The position numbers and the translations under genes were made by a program. Below are positions 49,108 through 60,479 of a stretch of 64,000 nt of DNA, piece by piece. Within the stretch, counting starts at the first letter, position 1. Every line of letters begins with the position of its first letter. This stretch comes from Nageia nagi (taxonomy: Eukaryota > Pinophyta). The DNA lies in NCBI GenBank assembly GCA_050084985.1, contig JBITNC010000001.1:100998001-101062000 (forward strand), read 5' to 3'. Below the pieces are notes generated by a model, which did no database searches, was not told where the DNA came from, and worked only from the letters and a program-made list of their open reading frames with translations.

Positions 49108-50518
49108 TTTTTGTCATTTTCGAAAATTTTGTAAATCAGTCAACCAGGAAAGTTGAGCACCAAAACTCGATTAACTTTGCTCACATGATCAGTCAGCCTG
49201 GTAAGTAGATCACCAAAAGTCAGCAGACTTAGTTGTAGCAGGCAACTATGTAATATTTTAATATATTTTTATAGAATTAGGGCAACACTTGGGAAACCCT
49301 AGAAATTCTATAAATAGACCCAATGGGGTCACTTTTATAGAGATTGAAAGTTTGGATCTTTTCAAGGAATGAAAATTTTGGGAACAAGTTCAAATTTTTT
49401 GTAGGAGAAAAATTGTGAAAACTTTTTATGTAACTCTTGTACAAAGAAAATACAAAGTGGTTAATGCAAAGACTTGAGTTTGACACTCTTCATATTGATG
49501 ATATGAATTGATTCTTTGAGGGCACTCATAGTTGGTTTGTTTACTTTCATTATATTACTTTGAAAGCTCTTGGGCTTTAGGGAATTTATCTCTGAAAAAC
49601 ATTAAAAAGTGCTTGAAGCCTACCTATGTTTGTTGCTTGGTACTTAGCGTGCAAGTTTATTGGGTATTCTATGTCAGTTTCTACTTCTATGACATCTTGT
49701 TAGGTCCTTCATCCAAAACTATGATCCATTCACTTTGAGACCTTCCATTTCCATTCAATTGAATTGATCCTATTCGTAGAGAACCGACAATTGGCATTCC
49801 TCCCTGCTCCTCTTTGAAGCATTTCGAACGTGAAGTTGTTTGCTTGCAAGGTTGGATGAATTGGATGAAGAGTCCTTAATCGATCCAGAAGACATTAACT
49901 CTTAGACACTTTCCCATCAGTGAACCTCAACCTCATATCTAACCAGGTATTCTTTCCTTCTCCAAGCTATTTTCCATCACCTCTTTATAGTATTTACCTT
50001 TATGCTTTCATACCAAATATGATTGTTAAATACACACACAAAAGCTCCGAACAAACTCTATACATCAAAGAATAAAACATCATTGGTTAACAGACTATAT
50101 ACCTCTCATTCCATTCCATTGAGGCTGATTCCAAAGAGGGATACCGCACATTATTTCTATATCTATCCCTATTCAGAAAACACACCAGGTGAACAAACCT
50201 TACAATATCACGACGTTGGGGTCGTTGGCAAAGTGTTTCAACAAGAGCCTTGGACGTACACAATCCTTTTCAACCGGGGGAATTGGTAATGCATTCCCAA
50301 CTATGTTGCTCGAGATCTCGTAAGTTCCGCCCGCGATATTCAGAGTGTCCTGTACGGGAAAGAAAAGCATCCCAACACCTTCTTTTCATGTTGTTATTTG
50401 TTGTAGGTTGCAATAAGGGTTTTTGTTGAAGGAAAAATAAATAAAAAATTTAGAGTTTCATATCTATGTTTGTTTGCTATTTTCTTGTGTTTGGAATTTT
50501 TGTATTTGGTGTGTTTCA
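49108..50518 (+). repeat. 3' region of element B, ending in a Y-type LTR end
   Basis: An LTR could start at TGTAATATTTT (49249), with a TATA box CTATAAATAG at 49308. The last 120 bp align by eye with the end of the Y solo LTR: both have a gaaaaat(t/a)aataaaaaa run, then t(g/a)t-rich text, then TTTG(C/T)ATTT and a terminal CA. The start does not clearly match the 5' LTR at 39256, so the LTR pair is only partly supported. Confidence 0.5.
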
Positions 50519-52760
50519 GCTATGTACTTAGAAATAACACATTTTACTGAAAGATACACAAGGCTACCAACAAGTTGTCTACACAATGTGCCATTGACTT
50601 TCTTTGAAGAAGACATAACACTCAACTTCATCCCAACCTTAGAAGGTGTAGTTACAGGCTTACAATCAAGCATTGTAAATTTCTTCAACACATTTAAGGC
50701 ATACATAGATTTAGAAAGCATAGGTCTACCTTATTACTACCAAACTTGCATAGTCAAAAAATAGTGCATCAATCCCAAGCCTCTCATCTTAAAAGTTTTC
50801 TCCAATTGTGCTTTAGTGTCAATAATAAGTGGCAAATAACTACCTATAATTATCAAATCATTGACATACAAGGCAATCATAAGGATGTGGCCATCACAGT
50901 TCATCGCATACAAATCGAGATTCTTGCTCCTAAATCCTACATGCAATAAATCCTCATTAGTTTTATAGTACCAAGCGCTTGGAGCTTGTTTGAGGCCATA
51001 TAATGATTTCTTCAACCTAAAGACAAATGTCTTCACCATGTTGCATATAAATATCCCCTACTAAATCATCATTCAAGAAAACAATCTTCATATCTATTTG
51101 ATGAATTTCCTTGCCAAATTTTGGAGCTAAAGCATTAGTACAAATTGTAGTCATCATTGCAATAGAAGTAAAAGTCTATCAAATCTATACATTCCTTTCA
51201 TGAGAAACCATTGGCCACCACTCATGCTTCTCCACTTCTCCTTCAGATGTGAATTTGGTCTGATAATGCCACTAGCTAAGTTTTCACCCTTCCAAAGTGT
51301 TGTCCATATCATTCTTCATCAAAGAACTGTAATCATCCTCCATTGTTGATTCCCATTTGAGATTTCATATTGCTGCCTAGTATGCTTGTAAATTTCTTGA
51401 ATACTCCTTGCTTTACTAGAGATTCAACATCATCATATTGTATATCTTTAGGAAAACTTGATTCGCCTAAAGAATAAGTCTCTACAAGATTTTAGTTGGT
51501 GTCACTCTAGACTCTAAACAAATTCATTTTAAGCAACCATTATAGGAAAGGAAGAGTGTTTTCTTTGAGAAATGTTATCATCAAGAAAAATAGAATCTTC
51601 ATCAGACAACACATCTCTCTTAATAAGAATTTATTTTGTTTGAGGATAATGCAACTTACATGCTTTGGACTTCTCACTATATCTAGTCATAATGAACTTC
51701 ACTCTTCTAATCTAGCTTTGATCTTTTCTTATCTGGAATAATGATGTAAGCACCAGAACGAGAGACTCGAAAATATGAAACATGTGTTATTGTATTGTTT
51801 GCTTCAAGCCAAAATTTAAGATCCATTTCTTAAAGGGCAACATGCACCTAGCAATCTCCATAAAGTGCCATTTTTTCTTTCTACCACCCATTTTGTTGTG
51901 GTGTACAAGCAATAATGGATTCTATTTTATTCCTTTATCTTAATTCAAGAAGGCACATATTCTCCACTAATATCTGTTCTAATTATCGTGACAAATTTTC
52001 CACTTTGGTTCTCAACTAGTGCAATGAATTCTTTGAATCAATCAAACAATTTACTCTTTAGGAAATAAACCCATATGTTTCTACTATAATTGTCAATGAA
52101 TGAATGTATGAACATATCATGAACCTATAAGTGATTTTGCATTGGACCTAATCGAATCACTGTGCACTAATATTGAGGAATAATGGCTCTTCCGTATGAT
52201 TTTCCATGCACGTAACTCTTGACATGTTTTCCCATGGCAAAACCTTTACAAACAAGCCTTTGTAATATTCTTGGAAAACCATGAACCATATTTCTTCGAC
52301 ATAAGCTTGCGACTTCAATAGTTCACATGTCCTGTACACTCATGCCATAACTTGCTCATATCACCAAATTTTGCAATTGTACATATATATTGATCATTTC
52401 CATTCTTAGAAATAAATTTGCTAAATTTATACAACTTATCCTCAACTTTACATGTTCCAATCACCCTAAGTTTTTGACTTGTATCCTTAATAAAGTATGT
52501 ATCAACATCAACCTTATAACCCTAAGTACCAATTTGGAAAACTAAAAATAAGTTTTTCTTCAATCCTAGAACTAATTTCACATTTCTGAATACTTTATTC
52601 TAAGCTTTGACATTCCCAATTCCCTCGACTTCTAAGAAAGTATTATCTTTCAGAAAAAATAGTTTATTCTCATTGAAAGATATTCTATCCAACCTCATCG
52701 ATAGATACTTGATAGAAGTATTATCGATAGTCTATTCTCAATTCCATTCCTTTGACATCT
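50519..52760 (-). pseudogene. copia-2 integrase and reverse transcriptase half
   Basis: Minus-strand frames give the 5' part of the copia polyprotein. LFFLKDNTFLEVEGIGNV and LWHECTGHVN (about 52690-52350) are the gag-pre-integrase region. PQQNGW and VVERKNGTL (about 51900-51870) are the integrase end. FGKEIHQIDMKIVFLN and DIYMQH (about 51115-51040) are in RT. KSLYGLKQAPSAWY, LYVNDLIIIGS and YFLTMQVW lie at 51020-50740. LVGSLVYLSV runs to the break at 50519. The YVDD box is YVND. Many stops. Gag and the 5' LTR were not found. Confidence 0.85.
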
Positions 52761-53127
52761 TTGGCCAACATTTCGATTTAGATTGATAGACATCCTCGTT
52801 ATTCCCTGGTAGTCCCTTAGCTCCTAACTCAGAATAAGATGGCAAAGACACTCCACAAGATCCAGAAAGACATCAAGCTCCAACATAGCACCTGCACATG
52901 GATCTCTCACATCACACCTCGCCCCCAAGTTATCGATCTATCATGAGCACTTTTTTCAAACCTAAGATGGTCATATAGTCCCTCCATAGTAGTTGAAGCT
53001 TCAACAACCTATGATGCATAGTGCATAGGTCTCCATTGTACAACTTAGAGTGTACTCTCACTAGCTTCGTGTTGTGTCAGATCACCACCTACTGAGGGAG
53101 GAGCAAATCTACCTATTTTTCTCCCTA
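52761..53127. other. No feature recognised
   Basis: Sequence between copia-2 and the X solo LTR. No confident frame is seen. It ends in CCCTA (53123-53127), one copy of the target-site duplication of the X LTR. Confidence 0.45.
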
Positions 53128-53469
53128 TGTAACATCCCCTTTTTCGTAAAAAATAAATAATTTTGGAATCCTAAGGATTCCCTTTTTGTAAATATTTATT
53201 TATTCATCTATTTGTTGTCAGTTACTTCGGATAAAACTATAAAGGTCCATTGGACCCACTTTGTGAGCCCCATGAGGAACATTTTCCTCCCAAGCTAGGA
53301 TGTGTTATTTAATTTGTCATTAATGCACTTGGAGATCCTAAAGATGATTGTGGGAATCCCAAGCGTTGCATAGATACACTAGAGCACTGGAGATAAACAC
53401 CTATTTGCCCCAACGTTCGATTTGGGAGCACTTGTGTACATGCACCAACCTTGGGGAGACTCCTAGACC

Positions 53470-53760
53470 CCTACATTGGCCCATGATGATCCCCTAGCAC
53501 CCTCGCATGACTCTTAGACCCACGTGGCACCTTGGACTCCAACATTGGCATGCATGGCAAGTTGGACACCCAAGTTGGCATGCATAGCACGTTGGACACC
53601 CACATTGGCAACCATGGCACCTTGGACTCCCACATTGGCAACCATGGCACCTTGGACTCCCACATTGGCATTTATGACCTCTAGGTAACCACGTTGGGCA
53701 TGCTTGACCCCTAGGCACCCATGTTGGAGATCTTGGGCCTCCAAGAGGCTAACGTTGAGA
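53470..53760. repeat. 30-bp minisatellite in X LTR
   Basis: Units start at about 53540, 53570, 53600, 53630, 53660, 53690 and 53720 with 'cacattggca' variants. Two adjacent units (53600 and 53630) are identical. Three overlapping minus-strand open frames are repeat artefacts. Confidence 0.92.
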
Positions 53761-53941
53761 TTAGGGAGGTTGGGGATGACTCCTAGGTGAGATCCAAATC
53801 CAATGATGAGCTATATAAGGCTAAGAAGCCTCATTGATGAGATAGACTTGATTTTATATTGAAACCCTTCTCTTCAAAGTGACGAAAGACTTGGCGGTGT
53901 CAAGCACCCTTGAGCGCAACACACAAGGAGAGTTCAGGAGG

Positions 53942-54530
53942 TGTGGAAGATCCAACCTTTTCACGAGTTCACTATCGAATCATCACACTTTGTTTATTTT
54001 AGTGGTTGCGGAAATAAAAATCAATCACACAAAAAGATTGCACAATTTTACCCTATTTCAACCGATGTGGTCTACATCCAGTAAAAGTCAATCCATTATC
54101 ATAGAGTCCATTTTACAATGTCATTTGTATGAACCATCTTGCTTCGCTCTTTGAAGCCGAAACACACAATCACTGTGGGCTCTCCACTGAATCCCTTCAT
54201 TGAAGATGACTCTCTTTCCAATGAAAGTGTTGAAGCATAATTCCATGTCTTTTGTCCTAGGTTGACATCTTTGGAAACACTGTCTTTTTTTTTCTACATG
54301 CATCATGGCAATTATTTTTTCCACTTCTTTTTTTTTTTTACAAACACTACACATTATCCCATTTTCGGAGCCCTATCCCTCAAAGGGGAATTTTTTTCAT
54401 TTTTATTCTCCAAGTACCCTTTTATAAAATAAGGGTTACAAATTTGGAGTTTTAAGGTTGCAACAAAAATTATTCTAAACTTACAATATTTGCTCTCTCC
54501 ACCTCTCTTCCCTCCCTTGCCAAGTTTTCA
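53942..54530. repeat. W-family LTR fragment
   Basis: It matches 16420-17120 of the W solo LTR. Shared landmarks are 'atcacactttgtttatt', 'tccattttacaatgtca', 'gggctctccactgaatccc' and 'aaatttggagttt'. It lies inside the split X LTR. The right end is unclear. Confidence 0.7.
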
Positions 54531-54807
54531 ATTTCCATACCCTTCCATCTCCTTGATTTTAGGGTCTAGATAAGATTTAGTTTGATCTAGGTCTAACGTT
54601 TTTTTTTTAATAGTGAGTTTCATTTACTATTAAAAACTTTACAACCATATTTAAATCCATATAATCTTAACCAATAAATATTAGCCACCCTTTAATACCT
54701 ATTCCCATAAGTGTTGGACAACATGGATGGCAAGAGGATAGCTTTCCAAGTCGGCAGTCTCTTCATTCCCTAGCTGGTGGTTGTGTTGTCTAGCTCACAA
54801 ATGCAGG
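54531..54807. other. No feature recognised
   Basis: A T-rich run and A/T-rich sequence between the W fragment and the inverted X LTR. Confidence 0.4.
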
Positions 54808-56090
54808 TATAATGACCCAAAAACCAAATTTAGGGCAAGTAAGCAATTTCCAATCAATCCAACCCTGACGTCAAGCGTAGGCCATCCACAACAACCATTC
54901 AAACCCTCAAAGGTGCAACGTTAGGGTTAGGGCATCAATATTCCACATTCACAATGCAATCATGCCAACATCTGAGCTAGGGTTACAACATTAACCGATC
55001 ACAACATCCAATCTCCAACGTCTATCCAGTATATGCAATTAACAATGAATAACATTCCACAATGCCAACATTTTGCTAGAACAAGTATAAATAAGCAATA
55101 ACTTGCAACGCATGCACTAAAATGATATAGACAATCCAAATGATGAAATCCAATGCGCTTGGTAATAAATAATGCTCAATGCTTAATAAATACAATACCA
55201 AACCCTAAGAGGGCTGACATTGGCCTCTCTAGAGCCAACTAGGGCACAATGCAATGACAACTCAATCTTTGGATGAACTTTGGAACAATGGGACAATATG
55301 TCTCCTCAGAATAAGAATCCTCCCCACCGAAGAGGCCCTCCTTGGATCTTGGAAACCACCGAAAGTAGAAGCAATTTCTTGGAATACCACTGAATAGGCA
55401 AAGGTGCTACACCAGTGCCGTAGACAGACAGGATCCCTCAACTTGAATGCCCTCTAGATGTTGCACCTAGGGAAGGTTGCTTAGCACCACTAAGACTTGT
55501 TGTCTAATGGACTGTGGTAGAAATAATAATCAATGTATATCTAGTAATGAGCCTCCAAGGATTAATATAACCTTCTTTGGTCCAGATTACACCTCGAAGT
55601 CATCACCTAATCACCTCATGGCCCAACGTTGGTACCTAGGGATCAATCCAAGCTCAACGTGGGTGTCTGGGCCTCCCCTATGCTCCATGTGGACCCAGGA
55701 ATGCATGCGTGGGTCTAGAAGGCATGTGTGGGCACTTAGAGGGGCAATGTGGGTCTCAAGATCCAATGTGGGGGTCTAAAAGCCACCCCCAAGCTTGTGC
55801 AGGTGTCTACATGTCCCCAATCTCAACATTGGGTCATTAAGTGCTCATCCTACCATTAAGTGCTAACTAGGCCTTGGGATTCCCACAATCAAGTCTTAGG
55901 ATCTCCAAGTATACTAAATACACCTATTCTAACCTAAGGAGGGAGACGTCCCACTTGGGGCTCATAGTGGGGTCCATTAACCCATTAAGTCTCCTATCCT
56001 AAGTAACAACAATGAAATTGCAAATACATAAATAAAGTATATTACAAAGATGAGCCTGTTGGACCCACTAACTTAACAAGGGATGTCACA
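54808..56090 (-). mobile_element. X-family LTR in minus orientation, 1283 bp
   Basis: On the minus strand it begins TGTGACATCCC at 56090 and ends near GGGTCATTATA at 54808. It contains 'tatgagccccaagtgggacg' and a GTGGG-rich array with spacings of 20 and 30 bp (about 55620-55775). No convincing duplication was found, so the ends are less certain than for the other X copies. Confidence 0.75.
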
Positions 56091-56623
56091 ATGTAGCTCC
56101 CCCTTGTAACAGTCTGGCGTTTATACAATGGCATATTCCATGGAGGGGAACTTTCTCTACGTGGTGATTGATGGATCCTCTATAAGACTGTCATCCACCT
56201 CTACGTCATTAGCTCCTCATTCCCATGACAACTTTCTCCATATGTTGGCATTTTAGTAGATCCTCCCCTTTACTAGCTCCATGTTGGCAAACAATGTTGA
56301 TTAGCGGACTAGCAGGTGACCTCCTCACGTCAGCGCACTCAACTTTACAAGACAGTTAGTTTTGTCTCACGTCTATCGTCAATGGTCTTTACCTCCATAT
56401 TCTATTCGTAAGGCCGCCACCTCCTTTGTTGCACAGGCTCCACGTCGATCTCTCTCCACATAGACTTCCTTATGCTGATTTTGCCTTCACAAGTCCCATA
56501 AATGAATGCTTTTTACAAAACATCCTCCTCCATTTGTACGACATCCAGATGGTTAGCTGTTGACATTTCTTCCACTTCGTATACGTCGGGTCCATTGCAA
56601 AAACTCAAATGTGTTGGTGGAGA
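56091..56623. other. No gene recognised; left flank of hAT-1
   Basis: GC-richer DNA with no recognised product, ending in GGTGGAGA (56616-56623), the left copy of the hAT-1 target duplication. Confidence 0.5.
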
Positions 56624-59600
56624 GCTAGATCACATGGTACGGCGATATGCAAATATGAGTACCCAGTACGTGGTACATTGCGTGCTGAAAATTTGGTACA
56701 TTGGTGCGGCATATATATATATATATTTTCTAAAAAACTATATTAACTTGCAATTTGCAAAAAATAAAATGATATCAGATACATAGTACACTCATATACA
56801 TAAATTAAAATAACATTTTAGAAGGAAAACCATGTCGAGTCTATATTAACTCCCAATGTCCATACATGATAAGTATAACATGATCCAATATCCAAAATAA
56901 GCCTTTACAGATGAGGCTTTACAAGTAAAACAACAAGAAATAGTTTGTCTGACTATCTCAAAACATGAACAAAATGTAATGCCAAACATGACTAATAGAC
57001 AAAATCAAATATTGTCTCTAGTAGGAAAATAGTCTATATCAAAATCATCAAGGTCAAAGGCATCAGTATCCTCTCCTTCATGGTTGTCACCGCCATGCTT
57101 TCCTGCCATCTCTGACTCTAGGTAGTTATCCATAGATGCTGCAACTGTAGTTGATGATCCAATAGTATCCTCACTGGCTCTAGAGATGGTACATCGATAT
57201 CTAGATTGGTTAATTGCAACTCAAATGAGTTGTCCAATGCCATCTCATCTAGTAACACATCCCACAATTTGGTACGGCCCCTCTGATACTCCTACCCTGC
57301 CTGTATAAAAGACGAAGATTGGTGCGCACATACACCAAGTCTGCTGCCCACTTTTGATCAAGTTTGCTACGCTCAACACTATACACCTTGGAGTATATAC
57401 TCCAATTCCTCTCACAGCAAGAGGATGAGGTCACCTATGATAGAAGTTGTAGGGCTAACTGCTGCAAAGGTGGACATGCTGATCCATGCAATGCCCAAAA
57501 TGTATGGGGCTTCTTCAAACACCTATCCTTGATGATATCATAAAAACCAAACCTGCTTCTACCTGTAGAGAACTCAGCAAATGCCTTCTCAATTATATTC
57601 AATGTACCGTGATCAGGAAACAACTGCTTCAGAGCTATCTTCCTCCCATCTGAAACCTCCTTATCCATGTGTGGAGGGAACCGTCGACTAGGACTAGAAG
57701 TAGAATTCAGCCATTCATCACTATAGTATTTGGGATTCAATGAGTGTGCTAAGCAATGAAGTGGTGTACAATTTTTCTCCCATCTATTAAAAAGGGTGCT
57801 GCTAATAGCTGAATAGATCTCATCAACAGAAGCATTAGCAATATTAGTTGCCAATGAAGCGGGCTCATCAATTAGATGTTTTACCTTTTCAATGAGACTA
57901 TCCCATGCCTCATAAACCTCACCAAGAACAACATCTAAATCAGCAAAACGGAGTAAAGATATGATTGGCTCAACAATGAGCAAGGTAAAGTATATCCTCT
58001 CCCACCATGTGTCATCAACCACAAGCTCCTTGATCTCCTTGAATGTGTTTATCTCAATCTTTCTCCAAAAAGTCCACATCTCATCTATAACCATCGCCTC
58101 TAATGCTTTTCTCACTTCCTTTATCCTCTTTAACATGATAAAAGAGATAAAACGAGTGTCTGCCACTCTAAGAAGGGAAAGGTGGCTATGTTTGCGATAG
58201 ATGGTGAGTGAATGTGTATGATTTTGTACAAAATCTTTATCAACTTTGCATCCTCAATTATTTTAGACATCCAAGGCAAGTTAGATGCAATTGATTTTAG
58301 TGCAAGGTTTAGACTATGCACTATGCATGGTGCCCAAAATACACTAGGGTACTTAGTCTCTAAAATCATCCTTGCTACCTTACAAATAGGTGCATTATTA
58401 GTAATCAGTTGCACAATGTTATCAACTCTCACTTGCTCAACAATGTTGATAAATAACTCACCTGCATAGTGCATCATTACATAGTCATACAACAATTGAA
58501 AAGATGGAATATGGAAAAGAAAATATAAATAAGTAATTATTAATTTAAATTAAGTATTGTGACTAGTCTATATTTTGTTCAAAGAATAAAAAGTACCTAA
58601 GTATGCATGGTCTTTTTATTTTCCTGCTGCATTCACACATTTGATGAAAACTAGACCATTGGGAGATGAAACAATGAAATTAATCAATGGATGGTAAGTT
58701 GGATCAGTCCACCCATCTGATACTATGCTCACTCCTGATTGTGGCCAAGTTGCCTTAATGGTTTCCAATTCTTCTTCTACCTTCCTCTTACCTTTATCCA
58801 AAATGGTGGTCCTCAATCTATCAAAGATGGGAGGAACATAATTGGAAGGTGCACGCTGAATTAACCCCTTCACCATTTCTGAAAAAAAGGGGGAACGTGC
58901 AGTATTGAAAGAAAGGCAATTACCAAAGTGATACATACCAACAAGAAGGTCAATTTCCTCCTCCAACTCCCTCTGAAACATCCTATCCATGCTACAGCCA
59001 GCAGCTGTTCTTTTTTTATTAGATGTGCTATTGGTGTGTTTCTGGTTCAAATTCATGTCTTGAGACTTGACCACTGGGTCAACCATTGGTGTCTTACGAG
59101 CAGCCACTACTTGTCCTTTCTTGTCTTCATTTTGCAATCCAAACAATTGGTTGGCTGAGATAATAGGACAAGCAATAATCCCATGTCCAAACATTTTCAA
59201 TAAATGAAATCTCACCCTTGAATAATTGACACTATATTTCTTTTTACAAAAACTCACAAACCCGTGTGGCATTGGAATGGGCATGTGTCCTTTGTGTTTC
59301 AACTATCACATACCTCCACAATGGGGTTTTATTCACTTCTTCTACTTCAACTTGTTGATTTTCAATAGCTGATTCACAAGTAGAAGCTTTTCTTGCTGGT
59401 GCTTTTCCTTTTCCCCTTTGCCTGGAAGAAGCCTCTTGAGAGGAGCTATCCATGTGAATTTTTTGCCTTTTCCCCTTTTGCTCAAATGGCCAATGCTCAA
59501 TGTTGGAATGCTAAAACCCTTGAAACTTGAGAGCTGAATGTGTGTGAGAGAGTGTTTGTGTTAGAAATGAGAGAAGGCAGCTTGAAACACGAAAAGCAAG

Positions 59601-59735
59601 TATGTTTTTTTATTTTTTTAAGTGTTTTTGGCCCCCAACCACCCGGTACGAGCATGGTACACAACTGCGCATACCCATGTACCCCGTACATATAGTACAT
59701 GGTATGTGAGGGTTTGGGGCATACCCTGTATGCTA
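56624..59735 (-). mobile_element. hAT DNA transposon (hAT-1), about 3.1 kb
   Basis: Exact 8-bp duplications GGTGGAGA lie at 56616-56623 and 59736-59743. The ends are imperfect inverted repeats: the left has TAGATCACATGGTACGGC and the right, on the minus strand, TAGCATACAGGGTATGCC (12 of 18 matching, offset by one or two bases). Both subterminal regions are rich in GTAC. It encodes a hAT transposase on the minus strand. Confidence 0.88.
57249..59453 (-). pseudogene. hAT transposase with BED, DUF659 and dimerisation region
   Basis: It cuts and pastes the element, normally acting in the nucleus. The start is ATG 59453 (MDSSSQEASSRQRGKGKAP). A BED-like zinc finger follows (CKKKYSVNYSRVRFHLLK, about 59240-59190), interrupted by a one-base frame change in a T run near 59245. 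DUF659 follows with GVSIVSDGWTDPTYHPLINF (about 58740). A 135-bp GT-AG intron fits at 58462-58596. The next exon has VQLITNNAPICK and FWAPCIVHSLNLALK (58400-58300). A frame shift lies near 58200, then RFISFIMLKRIKEVRKALE and the 243-codon piece 57435-58166. After a stop comes the hAT C-terminal signature SSCCERNWSIYSKVYSVERSKL (as SSCCERNWSIYS then KVYSVERSKL) with LVYVRTNLRLL. Few lesions and a perfect duplication suggest a fairly recent insertion. Confidence 0.88.
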
Positions 59736-60374
59736 GGTGGAGAGTACTTCAACCTTGAAGAGATTATTCACAACTTTTGAGATTATTATTTTTCACCTCT
59801 GAAATTCCATTTCAAATCAATGGAACACCTTCTCTCTTACGGTTGAGGTGCGTGTTCGTGTTGTGAGGTTGCCCTACCCTGAGACGTCCACAAGCAATCT
59901 ACACCTTTGAATCCATCTGGTAGCATTCCGGAATCACATCCATTCTATTCACCAGGAGCTAGCCTGTGAGGGAGCCCTTGACTTAGGCATCCACAAAACT
60001 AGTAGTGTGCGATTGTTCTTCAACAATTTCAGGATCTATCTCAACATATTGTATGCCTTAGTTGGCTCCTTGGAGGCCAACTTTGAGCCCTCTTGGGCCT
60101 ATTCGGTATTGTACTCTTCATTTATCATTAATTGAGGCCATGGTATACTTGGATCTCATAATTGTGTGCATTTGGTGCAATATTGTCTCATTGTGCATTA
60201 TGTTGGGCATTTGAGTGATATTCTTGCTTGTAGAGTGAGTCATTGGCATTCCTAGTTCATTTTTATGTGTATTTGACACTCTAGATTAGACGTGGCATGC
60301 TTGAAGGGGAATTTTGATATTGTTTGATAACTATTTGGCTAACTTCTACATTGAGCATATTTGGGAATATTACA

Positions 60375-60479
60375 CCCTAGGAGTAGAAACCCTACACAAC
60401 TATATTTTTCAATGTTCCATCTATTATGAGGTCTGAGACAAATTCCATCTTTTTAGGGGTGATTCACAATCTCTATCCA
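60375..60479. other. Right flank of the split X LTR
   Basis: It begins with CCCTA, the second duplication copy. No gene is seen. Confidence 0.5.

Larger units (their letters stand above)
39256..50518 (+). mobile_element. 11.26-kb LTR-type insertion in copia-2, carrying gag-like gene B
   Basis: It begins TGTAATGTTCC and ends GTGTTTCA, flanked by GCTAA (39251-39255) and GCTAT (50519-50523). Removing it with one duplication copy restores one copia frame (VISKYIA then NVCEDHWK). Content in order: Y-type 5' LTR (with nested LTRs), two blocks of tandem repeats, TATA-like word, gag-like ORF B and a 3' region. The last 120 bp before 50518 resembles the end of the Y LTR at 40101. No protease, RT or integrase was seen, so it is non-autonomous as it stands. 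Confidence 0.7.
53128..60374 (+). mobile_element. X-family solo LTR, split by later insertions
   Basis: It starts TGTAACATCCCC at 53128 and ends GGGAATATTACA at 60374, with identical CCCTA words at 53123-53127 and 60375-60379. The left part (53128-53941) carries 'tgagcccca' and the minisatellite and ends in text parallel to the X copy at 54808-56090. The right part (about 59864-60374) continues with 'atccatctggtagcattcc' and the X end. The 5.9 kb between is other mobile DNA. The LTR without it would be about 1.3 kb, similar to the 1283-bp sister. Confidence 0.8.

Noticed and set aside
50205-50235. A primer-binding site of tRNA-Asp type ('gttggggtcgttggc')
   Set aside because: It looks like the plant TGGCGCCGTTGCCGG motif but has several mismatches and lies inside the presumed 3' LTR region of element B, about 290 bp before its end.
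53471-53744. Three overlapping minus-strand frames with Cys- or Met-rich repeats
   Set aside because: All three arise from the 30-bp minisatellite in the X LTR. A repeat whose length is divisible by three is open in several frames at once.
57961-58469. Plus-strand frames of 79 and 85 codons
   Set aside because: They are antisense shadows of the hAT-1 transposase.
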